Source: Microbacterium binotii (GTDB lineage Bacteria; Actinomycetota; Actinomycetes; Actinomycetales; Microbacteriaceae). From it: a stretch of DNA of 64,000 nt. A model generated the notes under the pieces. It ran no database searches and had not been told where the DNA came from. It worked only from the letters and a program-made list of their open reading frames with translations. Positions 7,154 through 16,236 of this stretch are shown in pieces. Position numbers and translations under genes: made by a program. How positions within the stretch are numbered: the stretch's first letter is position 1; the number at the start of each line of letters is the position of its first letter. The DNA is taken from NCBI RefSeq assembly GCF_021398715.1, contig NZ_CP090347.1, positions 310,001 through 374,000 on the forward strand, written 5' to 3'.

Positions 7154-7600
7154 TCACGGTAGCGGCGCGGCCGGCTCCCGTCGCAGGAATGCGTCGACCT
7201 CGTCTTCGTGATAGAGCACGAAGCCGTGCCGCTCGTACAGGTGCCGCGCGGGCGACCCCTGCAGCACGTTGAGTCGCAGCGGTGCGTCGTCGGTGTGCTC
7301 GTCCAGCACGAGGGCGAGCACCTGGGATCCGATCCCCCGCCCCTGGTGGGCCGAGGCGAGATAGAAGTGCTCGACCCAGACCCCGTCGGACGCGGGCCGC
7401 ACGGCGATGCTTCCCGCATCCGCCCCGTCCACGACGATCACACGAGTGAGGGCGGGGTCGAAAGCCTTCAGGAAGCGCTGCCGCACGTAGACCGGGTCGT
7501 ACCGGTCGAGCCGCTCGAGGTCGGGCCGCATGACCTCCGCACGGAGCTCTGCGATCCACGCCGCGTCGTCGGGGGTGCTCGGACGCAGGCTCCAGCTCAT
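7154..7600 (-). CDS. GNAT family N-acetyltransferase
   Basis: A 148-aa protein beginning MSWSLRPSTPDDAAWIAELR. The acetyl-CoA loop is AHQGRGIGSQVL (motif A), preceded by the strand VEHFYLAS and followed by LNVLQGSPARHLYERHGFVL (motif B), the typical GNAT end. It is divergent from a second GNAT gene 39 bases away. Substrate unknown. Confidence 0.85.
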   Translation of the reverse strand: MSWSLRPSTPDDAAWIAELRAEVMRPDLERLDRYDPVYVRQRFLKAFDPALTRVIVVDGADAGSIAVRPASDGVWVEHFYLASAHQGRGIGSQVLALVLDEHTDDAPLRLNVLQGSPARHLYERHGFVLYHEDEVDAFLRREPAAPLP

Positions 7601-7639
7601 CCGTCCATTCTCCCGCGCCGACGGGTGTGGAATGGAGGG

Positions 7640-8119
7640 ATGAGTCCTGCCGTCGTCCGCATCGCCGCCGCCGGCGATGCCGCGGCGGTGGCCGAACTCC
7701 TGCGCGCGTACCACGAGCACACCGAAGCCGAGAAGGTCGCGCACGAGCTGCAGGAGTTCGGGCCGCTGGCGCCCGCATATGCGGCCGAGGTCGACGCCGC
7801 GGCCTTCCCCGACGCGGACGTGCTGCTCGCCGAGCGCGACAGCCAGATCATCGGGATGGTGGTTCTGCGCGTGGACGGAGCGGATGCGGAGATCAAGCGA
7901 CTGTGGGTCGACCCCGCCGTGCGTGGGGCCGGAGCGGGCGGGGCGCTCCTCGCCGAGGCCGCGCGACGCGCGACCGCGGCGGGGGCCGCATCCCTCCGCC
8001 TCTCGGTCTGGGACTGGCGGCACGACGCGCTCGGGTTGTACCGGAGCCGTGGCTTCGTCGAGGTTGCGTCATGGGAGACGAGGGAGCGCCTCGTGTGCCT
8101 GCGGATGCCGCTTCGCTGA
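7640..8119 (+). CDS. GNAT family N-acetyltransferase
   Basis: The ATG at 7640 is preceded by GGAGGG and gives 159 aa. GNAT motifs: IGMVVLRVDGADAEIKRLWV (strands 4/beta-bulge), RGAGAGGALLAEA (acetyl-CoA pyrophosphate loop) and ALGLYRSRGFVEV. The extended acidic N-terminal helix region (AYHEHTEAEKVAHEL) is typical of YesJ-like amine acetyltransferases. It is divergent from the GNAT at 7154-7600; the two are not obviously duplicates. Confidence 0.85.
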   Translation: MSPAVVRIAAAGDAAAVAELLRAYHEHTEAEKVAHELQEFGPLAPAYAAEVDAAAFPDADVLLAERDSQIIGMVVLRVDGADAEIKRLWVDPAVRGAGAGGALLAEAARRATAAGAASLRLSVWDWRHDALGLYRSRGFVEVASWETRERLVCLRMPLR

Positions 8120-8143
8120 CGACGCGGCGGATACCCTGGGGGG

Positions 8144-8557
8144 ATGGCCGGTAAGCAGAAGCGCGGGAAGAAGCAGCAGCCTCCGCTGGAGTTCCGCAAC
8201 ACCGCGCTGACCGATGCGCTGCAGACGCAGGACATGGCGGCGGTGGCGTTCGCGCTTCGGCACGGCCCCACGGTCGTCCCGCTCATGCGCACCGGCGAGA
8301 GCGACAACCCGCTGGATGCCGGCGAGGTGTGGACCTACCGCGACCCGAACACCGGGCAGGTGGCGCTGCTGCTGTTCAGCGATGCCGCGCACAAGCCCGA
8401 GACTCTCCCGCCCACGGTCGGGTTGCAGGGCCCGGACTGGCTCCGCAGCTTCCTCAGCGCGCACCGCGAGGAGATCACGACCGTGTTCTTCGACATCGCG
8501 GGCCCGCATCCGCTGCAGGCCACGCCCGCCGACCTGCTCGCCGCCCTCGAGGTCTGA
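8144..8557 (+). CDS. hypothetical protein, weak SseB-like pattern
   Basis: A 137-aa soluble protein with a lysine-rich start (MAGKQKRGKKQQ). The segment EVWTYRDPNTGQVALLLFSD followed by P...LP resembles the strand pattern of SseB N-terminal domains, and TVFFDIAGPHP is another conserved-looking stretch. The family assignment is tentative. It starts 24 bases after the GNAT gene, possibly in the same transcript, and converges on radA. Confidence 0.55.
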   Translation: MAGKQKRGKKQQPPLEFRNTALTDALQTQDMAAVAFALRHGPTVVPLMRTGESDNPLDAGEVWTYRDPNTGQVALLLFSDAAHKPETLPPTVGLQGPDWLRSFLSAHREEITTVFFDIAGPHPLQATPADLLAALEV

Positions 8558-8640
8558 GCCGTCGGAGCCTTCGCGCGTCCCGGCGGCGTGACAGGGGCTC
8601 CTGACCCCGCGAGCGCCACACCGGCTCGCGGCCCGGGTGA

Positions 8641-8735
8641 GCGCCACACTTCTGCGCAGCTGCGCCAGTGAACCTCTGTCGCGGATGCGGAGAAGTGTGG
8701 CCGTTGCGCAACTGCGACGCAGTTCGGGGAGAGGG
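8641..8735. repeat. dispersed intergenic repeat, copy A
   Basis: This segment matches 43812-43898 over about 90 bases with blocks such as TGCGCCAGTGAA and TGCGGAGAAGTG kept. It contains a perfect 11-bp inverted repeat, GCCACACTTCT (8643-8653) and AGAAGTGTGGC (8691-8701), enclosing the palindrome GCGCAGCTGCGC. It lies between the convergent 137-aa gene and radA, where the hairpin could also terminate transcription. No coding capacity is convincing, although minus-strand translations of both copies share PHFSAxAT-like peptides. Confidence 0.6.
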
Positions 8736-8765
8736 AAACGTGTGCCGGCGGACGGGCGCGCGTGA

Positions 8766-10115
8766 TCAGCGGTGGGAGGCGGCGGGGGTGGGGATGTGCA
8801 CCCGGCCGAGGGCGGAGAGCAGATCCTTCGCGCCGGAGTCGATGACCGTCGTGTAGCCGAGGCGACCGGCCTCGGTGCGGCGCTGGGCGAGCTGCGCCAC
8901 CGGACGCACCTCGCCGGTGAGGCTCAGCTCGCCGATCGCGGCGACCTGGTGCCCGACGGGGCGATCGGTCGCGGCACTCGCGATGGCGAGGGCGATCGCG
9001 AGGTCGGTCGCGGGCTCGGTGATCTTCAAGCCGCCGACGGTCGATACGTAGATGTCGCGCTCGCCGACCCGCAGCCCGGTGCGGCGCTCCAGGACGGCGA
9101 GGATCATCGCCACCCGTGACGATTCGACGCCGTTCACGACACGGCGCGGGTTGGGCCCGGATGCGGCCACGACGAGCGCCTGGATCTCGACCGGCAGCGC
9201 GCGGCGCCCCTCGAGGGCGACCGTGACGCACGTGCCGCTGACGGGCGCGCCCTTGCTGAGGAACAGGCCCGAGGGATCCGGGACCTCGCTGATGCCGTCG
9301 CCGGTCATCTCGAAGCAGCCGACCTCGTCGGTGGGGCCGAAGCGGTTCTTGAGCGCGCGGACGAAACGCAGCGAGGTCTGCCGGTCGCCCTCGAAGTGGC
9401 AGACCACGTCGACGAGGTGCTCGAGCAGACGGGGGCCGGCGATCGAGCCGTCTTTCGTCACGTGCCCGACGATGAGCACCGGCAGCGCGCGCTCCTTCGC
9501 GATGCGGATGAGGGTCGCCGCCACCTCGCGCACCTGGCTGGGGTGGCCCGCGAGACCTTCGCTGAGCGAGGAGGAGACCGTCTGCACACTGTCGACGATG
9601 AGCAGCGACGGCTGGACGTCGTCGATGTGGCCGATGAGGGTGGCGAGGTCGGTCTCGCTCGCGAGGTACAGCTCGTCGTGCAGTGCACCCGTGCGCTCGG
9701 CGCGCAGGCGCACCTGCGCGGTCGATTCCTCCGCGCTCACGTAGAGCACGCGGTGCCCGTCATGTGCCGCGCGGGCGGCGACCTCGAGCAGCAGGGTCGA
9801 CTTGCCGACGCCGGGCTCTCCCGAGAGCAAGATGGCCGCGCCGGGCACGATGCCGCCGCCCAGCACCCGGTCGAACTCGGCCACGCCGCTCGCGCGCCGC
9901 GGGGACTCCGCGGTCGTGAGCTCGGTGATCGGCCGGGCAGCGCGCGCGGCGGTGGGGCTCACGGGCGTGAGCGAGCGCATCACACCCGTCGGCTGCGCCG
10001 CCTCGACGACGGTTCCCCACTGCTGGCACTCGCCGCAGCGACCGGCCCACTTCGCCGTCGTCCACCCGCATTCGGTGCAGCGGAAGGGCGCGGGAGCGGG
10101 GCGACGGGTGGCCAT
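8766..10115 (-). CDS. radA: DNA repair protein RadA
   Basis: A 449-aa protein of normal family length. Domains in order: four-Cys zinc finger CTECGWTTAKWAGRCGEC (residues 14-31), RecA-like ATPase with Walker A GEPGVGKST and Walker B LLIVDSVQT, the RadA-specific KNRFGPTDEVG motif, and a C-terminal Lon-protease-like domain (LRVGERDIYVSTVGGLKI, LAIALAIASA) without the catalytic dyad. RadA is a cytosolic branch-migration helicase working with RecA in recombination. It is transcribed toward the convergent gene at 8144-8557. Confidence 0.97.
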   Translation of the reverse strand: MATRRPAPAPFRCTECGWTTAKWAGRCGECQQWGTVVEAAQPTGVMRSLTPVSPTAARAARPITELTTAESPRRASGVAEFDRVLGGGIVPGAAILLSGEPGVGKSTLLLEVAARAAHDGHRVLYVSAEESTAQVRLRAERTGALHDELYLASETDLATLIGHIDDVQPSLLIVDSVQTVSSSLSEGLAGHPSQVREVAATLIRIAKERALPVLIVGHVTKDGSIAGPRLLEHLVDVVCHFEGDRQTSLRFVRALKNRFGPTDEVGCFEMTGDGISEVPDPSGLFLSKGAPVSGTCVTVALEGRRALPVEIQALVVAASGPNPRRVVNGVESSRVAMILAVLERRTGLRVGERDIYVSTVGGLKITEPATDLAIALAIASAATDRPVGHQVAAIGELSLTGEVRPVAQLAQRRTEAGRLGYTTVIDSGAKDLLSALGRVHIPTPAASHR

Positions 10116-10161
10116 GCTCTCAGGCTACGCGGCGCCTGGGACATCCCTGGGGCAGGACGCC

Positions 10162-11034
10162 TCAGTCGGCCGCGGAGACGGAGACGAAGTCGCCCGGCTC
10201 GGTGCCGCCGGTCGGGGAGAAGAGGATGCGCTGGACGTTGCCCGCATCCGCCGGGTCGAACAGCAGGGGGCGCCGTGACCCGGTGGTGGGGAACTGCTTC
10301 GTCGGCACGGCGACGATGGACGTCACCCAGCGGCTCGTGCCCTCGGCATCCTCGAAGCGCAGTGTGATCTCCGCCATCATCCGGGACGAGTTCGGCTCGC
10401 GAAGCGGGGCGTCGGTGACCTCGGCCTCGACCATCGCGCCGCTGTGGAGCAGATGGGTCGCGAGTTCGTCGTTCAGGCGACGGCGCTTCTGGGCACCCAG
10501 GCGGCCGAGCAGCGTGAGCAGGGTCAGGAGCGCGAAGACGCCCGGCAGCCACCACTGGGCGGCGTACATGATCCATGCGCCCGCGTCCCAGTTCTCGTTC
10601 TGTCCGAACGTCGGGTCGATCGCGACGCCCACCGCGTCCGGCGCGGTCCACAGCGTGGTGGCGTACCAGGAGCCGAGGGTGAGGCCGGCCAGCACGATGG
10701 GCAGCGGGCCGAGGAAGGCGTAGCTGTCCGTGCGCCCGGAGTACCGGTGGTTCCACGTGCTGTACGCACCGACCGTGATGATCGTGGCGACGATGCCGAT
10801 CGGCAGCGACCAGCTGCGCAGCCAGATCGGGATGGCGGTGTCCCACGTGCTGAAGACACTGTTGATGCTCATCACGCGGAACTGGTCGACGAACCCGCCG
10901 ATGCCGAAGCCGATGACGGCGGTCGTCGCGAGCGACGCGACCCCGAACAGGATCGTCGCGATCAGCGCGGTCGGGCTCCCGTGGTACTTCGCATTGCGGC
11001 GGGCTTCCTTCTCGCGGGGATCGATGAGGCTCAT
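10162..11034 (-). CDS. multi-pass membrane protein, unknown function
   Basis: Starts at an ATG ATG pair (11037/11034); the product is about 290 aa. Four transmembrane segments are apparent: ALIATILFGVASLATTAVIG, IGIVATIITVGAYS, PLPIVLAGLTLGSWYATTLW and WWLPGVFALLTLLTLLGRLG. A cytosolic beta-rich C-terminal domain follows (VEAEVTDAPLREP, EITLRFEDAEGTSRWVTSIV). The C-terminal part resembles DUF3592-type domains, but loosely. It lies upstream of radA on the same strand with a 46-base gap. Confidence 0.7.
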   Translation of the reverse strand: MSLIDPREKEARRNAKYHGSPTALIATILFGVASLATTAVIGFGIGGFVDQFRVMSINSVFSTWDTAIPIWLRSWSLPIGIVATIITVGAYSTWNHRYSGRTDSYAFLGPLPIVLAGLTLGSWYATTLWTAPDAVGVAIDPTFGQNENWDAGAWIMYAAQWWLPGVFALLTLLTLLGRLGAQKRRRLNDELATHLLHSGAMVEAEVTDAPLREPNSSRMMAEITLRFEDAEGTSRWVTSIVAVPTKQFPTTGSRRPLLFDPADAGNVQRILFSPTGGTEPGDFVSVSAAD

Positions 11035-11175
11035 CATTCCAGCGTATCCACCGGCCGGCTGAGGACGAGAAGGCGGAAGACGGAGCATAAGGATGCGTGG
11101 CGGCGGCCGCCGGGAACGTCGAGGAGGGGGGTCCTCGGCGTGCCTCGGGCGGAACATCGCCGCCACGCACCCCGA

Positions 11176-11214
11176 CCCGGGCACCGCTTCGCAGAGCGAA
11201 GGCGGCACCCGGGG
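11176..11214 (-). terminator. hairpin after the purine-salvage operon
   Basis: On the minus strand, just past the stop at 11218, GGGTGCCGCC-TTCGC and GCGAA-GCGGTGCCC can pair into a long GC-rich stem with one bulge and a CTCT loop. There is no T-run, as is common in high-GC actinobacteria. The position at the end of the eight-gene operon supports a terminator. Confidence 0.5.
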
Positions 11215-11217
11215 GTC

Positions 11218-12330
11218 TCACCCGCTCAGCACCCAGCCTCCGACGAGTTCGGAGCTGAACGGAACGGAGTAGGCCATGAGGGCGCCCGCCTGCGCGTCGC
11301 GGAAGATGCGCTGGACGGGCGAGGAGACGAGGAACCCGCCGCCGCCGCCGATACGGACCGCGAGGGCGGCCGTGCGCTTGGCGACCTCGTTGGCCAGCAT
11401 CTTCGTCTCGGTCGCCGCGGGCATCGCCTCGGGCGAGCGCTGGTCGGCGAGCCAGGCGGTGCGCTCGGCCATGAGCGTCGCCGCCGTGAGCTCAGCCCAC
11501 GCCATGCCGGTCTCCTGGCGGACCCAGGTGGCGTCGGCGAGGCTCGTGCCGCCGCGCACCTTGCCCGCGGTGAGGGCGATCGCGTCGATCGCGGATGCGG
11601 CGATGCCGAGCGAGAGGAACGCGAAGCCGACCGTGATGAGGTTCGCGTACTCGGGGGCGGGCGGTCCCGTCAGCCGGGAGCGCAGCAGGGGCGTGCCCTC
11701 GAAGAGGATCGTGCGGCTGCGGGTCGCCCGCATCCCCATCGTCTCCTCGATCGGTGGGAACGAGACGGTGTCGTCGATCGTGACGCCGAAGAAGGCGGGG
11801 GCGCCGTCGATCCGGGCGTTCAGGAACAGGTGGTCGGCTGCCTCGGAACCCGACACGAAGAGCTTGCGGCCGGTCAGCGACCAGTTCTCGCCGACCGCAT
11901 CCGCATCCTGCTGGGACGCCAGGAAGTGATTGCCGCCGGCCGGCTCGCTCAGGGCGTTCGCGAACCGCTTGCCCGCCTTCAGCTCGGAAGCGAAGAAGGC
12001 GGCCTGTTCGTCGGACGACAGCGTCACGAGCGCGTGCGCCGCTCCGAGGTGCATGAGCCACACGGTGGCCACGGCCGGATGGGCCGCGGCGAGCGTCTGC
12101 ACCACGGCGCCGAGCGTGGCGTACGACAGCGCCTCGCCGCCGTGCTCGCGCGGCAGGAACGCGACATCCAGCCCCGAGGCCGCGAGGGCCCGCAGGTGCT
12201 CGATGGGCAGGCGCGCCTCGGCGTCGTCGGCGGCCACGGTCGCGGCGAAGCCGGCGGCGAGCTCGCGGGCGGTGTCGACCCAGTGCTGCTCGTCGGCGGG
12301 AGGGGCGACGGGGGACGGGCGGGTGAGCAT
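11218..12330 (-). CDS. acyl-CoA dehydrogenase-like flavoprotein
   Basis: A 370-aa product from the ATG at 12330. It shows the ACAD fold: N-terminal helices (LRALAASGLDVAFLPREHGG, YATLGAVVQTLAAAHPAVAT), the beta-domain region (FANALSEPAGGNHFLASQ, LTGRKLFVSGSEAADHLFLN) and the C-terminal helical bundle (KVRGGTSLADATWVRQETGM, AVRIGGGGGFLVSSPVQRIF, RDAQAGALM). The pattern is closer to the FMN-dependent SfnB/DszC-like branch than to fatty-acid dehydrogenases. It is the last gene of a purine nucleoside operon, 17 bases after a permease gene. Oxidation of a purine-derived or N-linked side chain is possible, but its role here is unexplained. Confidence 0.75.
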   Translation of the reverse strand: MLTRPSPVAPPADEQHWVDTARELAAGFAATVAADDAEARLPIEHLRALAASGLDVAFLPREHGGEALSYATLGAVVQTLAAAHPAVATVWLMHLGAAHALVTLSSDEQAAFFASELKAGKRFANALSEPAGGNHFLASQQDADAVGENWSLTGRKLFVSGSEAADHLFLNARIDGAPAFFGVTIDDTVSFPPIEETMGMRATRSRTILFEGTPLLRSRLTGPPAPEYANLITVGFAFLSLGIAASAIDAIALTAGKVRGGTSLADATWVRQETGMAWAELTAATLMAERTAWLADQRSPEAMPAATETKMLANEVAKRTAALAVRIGGGGGFLVSSPVQRIFRDAQAGALMAYSVPFSSELVGGWVLSG

Positions 12331-12347
12331 GGACGGGTCCTTTCGGG

Positions 12348-13262
12348 TCAGGACAGACGGAGGCGGGACAGCTGCCGGCGCAGCTGGGCACGGGAGGTGA
12401 GCACGAGCACGACGAGGGTCACAAGGTACGGCAGTGCCGTGTAGAGCTCGCTGGGAAGCTGGATGCTGGTCGACTGCGAGAGCAAGGAGAAGCTCTGCAG
12501 GAAACCGAACAGCAGGGCGCCCAACGCGATGCCGATCGGGTTCATCCGACCCATGATCACGATCGCGAGCACGATGTAGCCACGGCCCGCCGTCATGTTG
12601 GGTGTGAACGAGCCGATCGCCCCGACGGCGATCACCGCGCCGGCGAGGCCGGCCGTCGCACCGCCGATGAGCAGCGCCCGTGCTCCGACGCTGCGCGGGC
12701 GCACTCCGCGCAGGGCCGCGGATGCGGGATCCGAGCCTGTGGCGCGCACCTGCAGGCCGAAACGGGTGAAGCGCATGACCAGCCACGCGGCGGCCAACAG
12801 CACGAGCGTCGCGTACACGAGCGGGCTCTGTCCGAAGAGGGCAGGTCCGATGAGCGGGATGTCGGTGAGCGGGCCGAGATCGATCGGGGCGATCGTCGGA
12901 ACGCTCACGTTCGTCCGGCCGGCGGGGATCCAGAGCTGGAACAGGTAGGTCGACAGTCCGAGGCCCAGCATGGTGATCGCGAGGCCGACGACGATCTCGT
13001 TCGCCTTGAGCGTGTAGACCAGCACGTTCATGAGAAGCGCCAGGGCGATGCCGACGACGGCGCCGGCGACGAGACCGAGCCAGGGGCCGAACGAGCTGCC
13101 GACATAGATGGCGGTGAAGGCGCCGAGGATCATCATGCCCTCGATGCCGAGGTTGAGTCGTCCCGCGCGTTCGACGAAGCCCTCGCCGATCCCCGCGATC
13201 ACGAGGGGGGCGGCCAGCGCGATGGCGCCGGCCAGGATCGACGCCCAGAGTGCGATGGTCAT
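12348..13262 (-). CDS. nucleoside-type ABC transporter permease (YufQ-like)
   Basis: A 304-aa integral membrane protein with about 8-9 helices. The signature GEGFVERAGRLNLGIEGMMI (residues about 26-45) is typical of BmpD/YufQ permeases of BMP-family nucleoside importers; ALRGVRPRSVGARALLIGGA and NMTAGRGYIVLAIVIMGR are further family blocks. It overlaps the stop of the partner permease by 4 bases (ATGA). Together with the BMP lipoprotein (17762) and the ATPase (16233) it forms a complete ABC importer. Confidence 0.9.
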   Translation of the reverse strand: MTIALWASILAGAIALAAPLVIAGIGEGFVERAGRLNLGIEGMMILGAFTAIYVGSSFGPWLGLVAGAVVGIALALLMNVLVYTLKANEIVVGLAITMLGLGLSTYLFQLWIPAGRTNVSVPTIAPIDLGPLTDIPLIGPALFGQSPLVYATLVLLAAAWLVMRFTRFGLQVRATGSDPASAALRGVRPRSVGARALLIGGATAGLAGAVIAVGAIGSFTPNMTAGRGYIVLAIVIMGRMNPIGIALGALLFGFLQSFSLLSQSTSIQLPSELYTALPYLVTLVVLVLTSRAQLRRQLSRLRLS

Positions 13263-14431
13263 CGGGTTCCCTCCTCTGCGGCGATCTCGGCCTCGACGAC
13301 CGGTTCACCGGATGCGGCCGTCGCATCCGTGATCTCCTCGGCGGAGAAGGCGCCGTCATCCGGCGCCGGAGCCGGCCCCGGATGCGCGGGGGCGACGAGC
13401 CCCGGCCGTGACGCCGCGATCACCGCGACGCCCAGCAGCAGGACGCCCTTGATGACCTCCGCGATGGACGACGGGATCGTTCCGGTCGCCGACTGCATCC
13501 CGACCGCGCCCACCGTGAGTGCGGAGAAGAAGACGGCCGCGACGGCGATGCCGGCGGGAAGCAGGCCGCCGAGCAGGGCCACGGCGAGACCCGAGAAGCC
13601 GACACCGCCCGAGACCGAGCCCAGCAGACGCTCGTTGACGCCCGCGATCTGCAGCCATCCGACGACGCCGGCGCCGGCGCCGGAGACGAGCATGGTGCCG
13701 TAGAGGGTCCGTTGCCGCGTCGCGCCGAGGCGCAGTGCGAGCGCGGGGCGCTCCGCAAAGACGGCGACGCGGGTCGCCTGCCGCGAGCGGCGCCACCACT
13801 CGAACAGCACCACGGCAACGATGACGAGCAGGATGCCGACGTGCGCGCGGGTGCCCGGGATGAGAGCGGGAAGGGCCGCCGCGTCAGGCAGCCGCTCGCT
13901 CTGCGGTGTCGCCGTCGCCTCGCCGCTGGCGAGCCAGGTGCGCAGCGTCCAGCCGAGGAAGCCGGTGGCGACGTAGTTCAGGAGGAGGGTCGAGAGGATG
14001 ACGTTGACCCGCCAGCGCACGGCGAGCCAGGCCGGCACCAGCGCGAAGGCGGCGCCGCCGACGGCGCCGGCGACGAATCCGACCAGCGCGTAGACGGCGG
14101 CGGGTGCCGCATCCGATGTCCCGTCGCGCACCCAGAGGATGGCGGCGGTCGCGAAGATCGCGCCCATTGTGACCTGGCCCTCGGCGCCGACCGAGAACAC
14201 GCCCGCCCGGAGCGCCGGAATCAGCGTCAGTGCGACGATCGCCACGGGAGCCGCCCCCACGAGCAGCTCGCCCACGCGGTACGGCGAGCTGGAGACCCCC
14301 TCCACCAGCCCGCGCAGACCCGTGAGCGGGTCGGCGCCGGCGAAGAGGATGAGTGCGACCGCCACCAGCAGGACCGCGGCGACCACGCCGCCGGTCAGGG
14401 CGACGGACCGCATCCGGGAGGAACGGATCAC
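13259..14431 (-). CDS. nucleoside-type ABC transporter permease (YufP-like)
   Basis: A 390-aa membrane protein with about 9-10 helices. Family blocks include PVAIVALTLIPALRAGVFSV, GAEGQVTMGAIFAT and NVILSTLLLNYVATGFLGW. The cytoplasmic C-terminal tail is acidic and Pro-rich (PAHPGPAPAPDDGAFSAEEI), longer than in most relatives. ATGA overlaps join it to the adenine-deaminase-like gene upstream and the second permease downstream, so all are co-translated. It is the larger permease of the BMP-type importer. Confidence 0.9.
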   Translation of the reverse strand: MIRSSRMRSVALTGGVVAAVLLVAVALILFAGADPLTGLRGLVEGVSSSPYRVGELLVGAAPVAIVALTLIPALRAGVFSVGAEGQVTMGAIFATAAILWVRDGTSDAAPAAVYALVGFVAGAVGGAAFALVPAWLAVRWRVNVILSTLLLNYVATGFLGWTLRTWLASGEATATPQSERLPDAAALPALIPGTRAHVGILLVIVAVVLFEWWRRSRQATRVAVFAERPALALRLGATRQRTLYGTMLVSGAGAGVVGWLQIAGVNERLLGSVSGGVGFSGLAVALLGGLLPAGIAVAAVFFSALTVGAVGMQSATGTIPSSIAEVIKGVLLLGVAVIAASRPGLVAPAHPGPAPAPDDGAFSAEEITDATAASGEPVVEAEIAAEEGTR

Positions 14432-16236
14432 GCGTGCTCCTCGGGGTCGTGGCCGCAGGCATCGACGGGGCCCGGCACGAGCACGTCGACGAACTGCTGC
14501 GTCGCCGCGTCGATCAGGCCGAGTTCGGTCAGACCGAGGTCGGGGACCACGTAGAGCCCCACGAACGACAGGATGATGTACGGCGAGGCGATCGTGCAGC
14601 CCAGCTCGTGGGTCGCCGCGTGCCCGGCCGCGAGGGCCGCGGCGGTCTCCTCGAACGGGGCGTCGCTCATCATCCCGCCGACCGGCAGCGCGACGCGCGC
14701 GAGGACCTCGCCGTCGGCGACCGTCACGAAACCGCCGCCCATGCGGCCGAGTTCCTCCACCGCGAGACGCATGTCGTCGTCATCGGCGCCCACGACCGCG
14801 ATGTTCATGTTCGGGCAGTTCATCGTGATCGCGATCGCGCCGCGGCCGAGGCCGAAGCCTTTCACGAAGCCGTGCCCCGCGAGCGCCTCGCCGTGGTGGC
14901 GGTCGACGACCGCGATCTTGAGCACGTCCTGCGAGGGGTCGGACACGACCTGGCCGTTCACGACCGGAAGGGATGCGGTGAACTCCCGCTTGAAGTAGCC
15001 GTTGTACATCTCCATCGCGCGCACGCGCACCCGCGTGGTGCCCTCGGGGGCGGCGACGACCAGCAGGTCGGCCGGCAGCTCCTCCGGCAGGTGCACCGTG
15101 TCGCGCGCCCAGTCGGGGAGCACGTCGGTGTTCTCGAAGAGGGCCGCGCCGTCCCTGGCGACGAGGCGCCCTGCGACGATCACGGCCTCCGGCCGCACCT
15201 CGGCGAGGTCGCGGATGACCTGGACATCCGCGAGGCGGGAGGGGGCGAGCAGGCCCAGCACCTGGTCGAGCCGGTAGTAGTGCGCGGGCTGCGTGGTGGC
15301 CATGCGGTACGCGAGCTGCGGGTCGACACCGAAACGGATCGCCTGGCGCACGTGGTGGTCGATGTGGCCTTGGGTGTGCAGGTCGAGCGCGTGCTTGTCG
15401 TCGGCGCAGAAGCTCAGGTGGCGAAGCGCCGGCTCGATCGCCTCGAGATCGGCGAACAGGGGGACCGTGTTGTCGGCCAGCGACGAGCCCATCACGGTGA
15501 TCATCGCGCCGAGGCGCGTGCGCTCCAGCACCTCGTCGACGGTCGAGGCGTTGTGGTCGTCGCTGATGCCCGCCGCCAGGTAGCCCCAGAGCGACTCGTG
15601 CGTCTGCGCCGCCGTGTGGCCCGTGAGACGGCGACCCGCGACGAGCGCCTCGCGGAAACGACCGGTGGAGAGCTCGCCGTAGTCGAACGGGTTGGACTCC
15701 CCGAGGGTCGCGGTGTTGTCGTCGTGGAGGCGGGCGCGCACGACCTCCTCCTCGATGACCGCACCGCCGCGCTCCAGTGCGAAAGAGGTGGGGGTGGTCG
15801 GCGAGACCTGCTGGAACACGTGCAGCGGCGTCGTCGTGGACAACGCCAGGTCCATCCCTCGCGCGCCCCAGACGTTCGCCGCGCCGTTCGGATCGGTGAG
15901 CACGGTGGTCGTGCCGCGGGCGACCGAGAGGCGGGCGAGCTCGCCCGGCGTGAGGTTCGTGTACTCCACGTGCAGGTGGGTGTCGATGAAGCCCGGCACG
16001 ACGTGGCATCCGCGCGCGTCGATCTCGGCGCCCGCCGTCGGGACGTGGTCCCACGGCGTCAGCGTCGCGATGTGCCGCCCCGCGATGAGGACGTCGCGCT
16101 CGAGCCACTCCTCGGTGCCCGGCGACTGCACGAGTCCGCCGCGCACGATCAGATCGGGGGCCGTGTGTCCCGCCGCGACGGCGCGCAGGTGCACGAGTTC
16201 CTCGGTCGTCGGCAACAGGTCGGTGAAGTCGGTCAT
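14428..16236 (-). CDS. adenine deaminase-like amidohydrolase
   Basis: A 602-aa protein of adenine deaminase size. Layout: N-terminal beta segment, then the metal motif VVPGFIDTHLHVEYTNLTP (about residues 83-101), TTTVLTDPNGAANVWG, HTAAQTHESLWGYLAAGISDD, SFCADDKHALDLHTQGHID, and the C-terminal Ade domain (YFKREF, VVDRHHGEALAGHGFVKGFG, GAIAITMNCPNMNIAVVG, LPVGGMMSD). In characterised adenine deaminases the segments read HIESSM and DPHEI; here they are HVEYTN and DPNGA, so a His expected in the active site is missing. The operon setting supports a purine substrate, but a related aminopurine may be used instead of adenine. Confidence 0.8.
   Translation of the reverse strand: MTDFTDLLPTTEELVHLRAVAAGHTAPDLIVRGGLVQSPGTEEWLERDVLIAGRHIATLTPWDHVPTAGAEIDARGCHVVPGFIDTHLHVEYTNLTPGELARLSVARGTTTVLTDPNGAANVWGARGMDLALSTTTPLHVFQQVSPTTPTSFALERGGAVIEEEVVRARLHDDNTATLGESNPFDYGELSTGRFREALVAGRRLTGHTAAQTHESLWGYLAAGISDDHNASTVDEVLERTRLGAMITVMGSSLADNTVPLFADLEAIEPALRHLSFCADDKHALDLHTQGHIDHHVRQAIRFGVDPQLAYRMATTQPAHYYRLDQVLGLLAPSRLADVQVIRDLAEVRPEAVIVAGRLVARDGAALFENTDVLPDWARDTVHLPEELPADLLVVAAPEGTTRVRVRAMEMYNGYFKREFTASLPVVNGQVVSDPSQDVLKIAVVDRHHGEALAGHGFVKGFGLGRGAIAITMNCPNMNIAVVGADDDDMRLAVEELGRMGGGFVTVADGEVLARVALPVGGMMSDAPFEETAAALAAGHAATHELGCTIASPYIILSFVGLYVVPDLGLTELGLIDAATQQFVDVLVPGPVDACGHDPEEHA

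Noticed and set aside
8475..8711. Small minus-strand frame over repeat copy A sharing peptide similarity with a frame over copy B
   Set aside because: The similarity follows from the shared DNA repeat; starts, stops and lengths differ between the copies.
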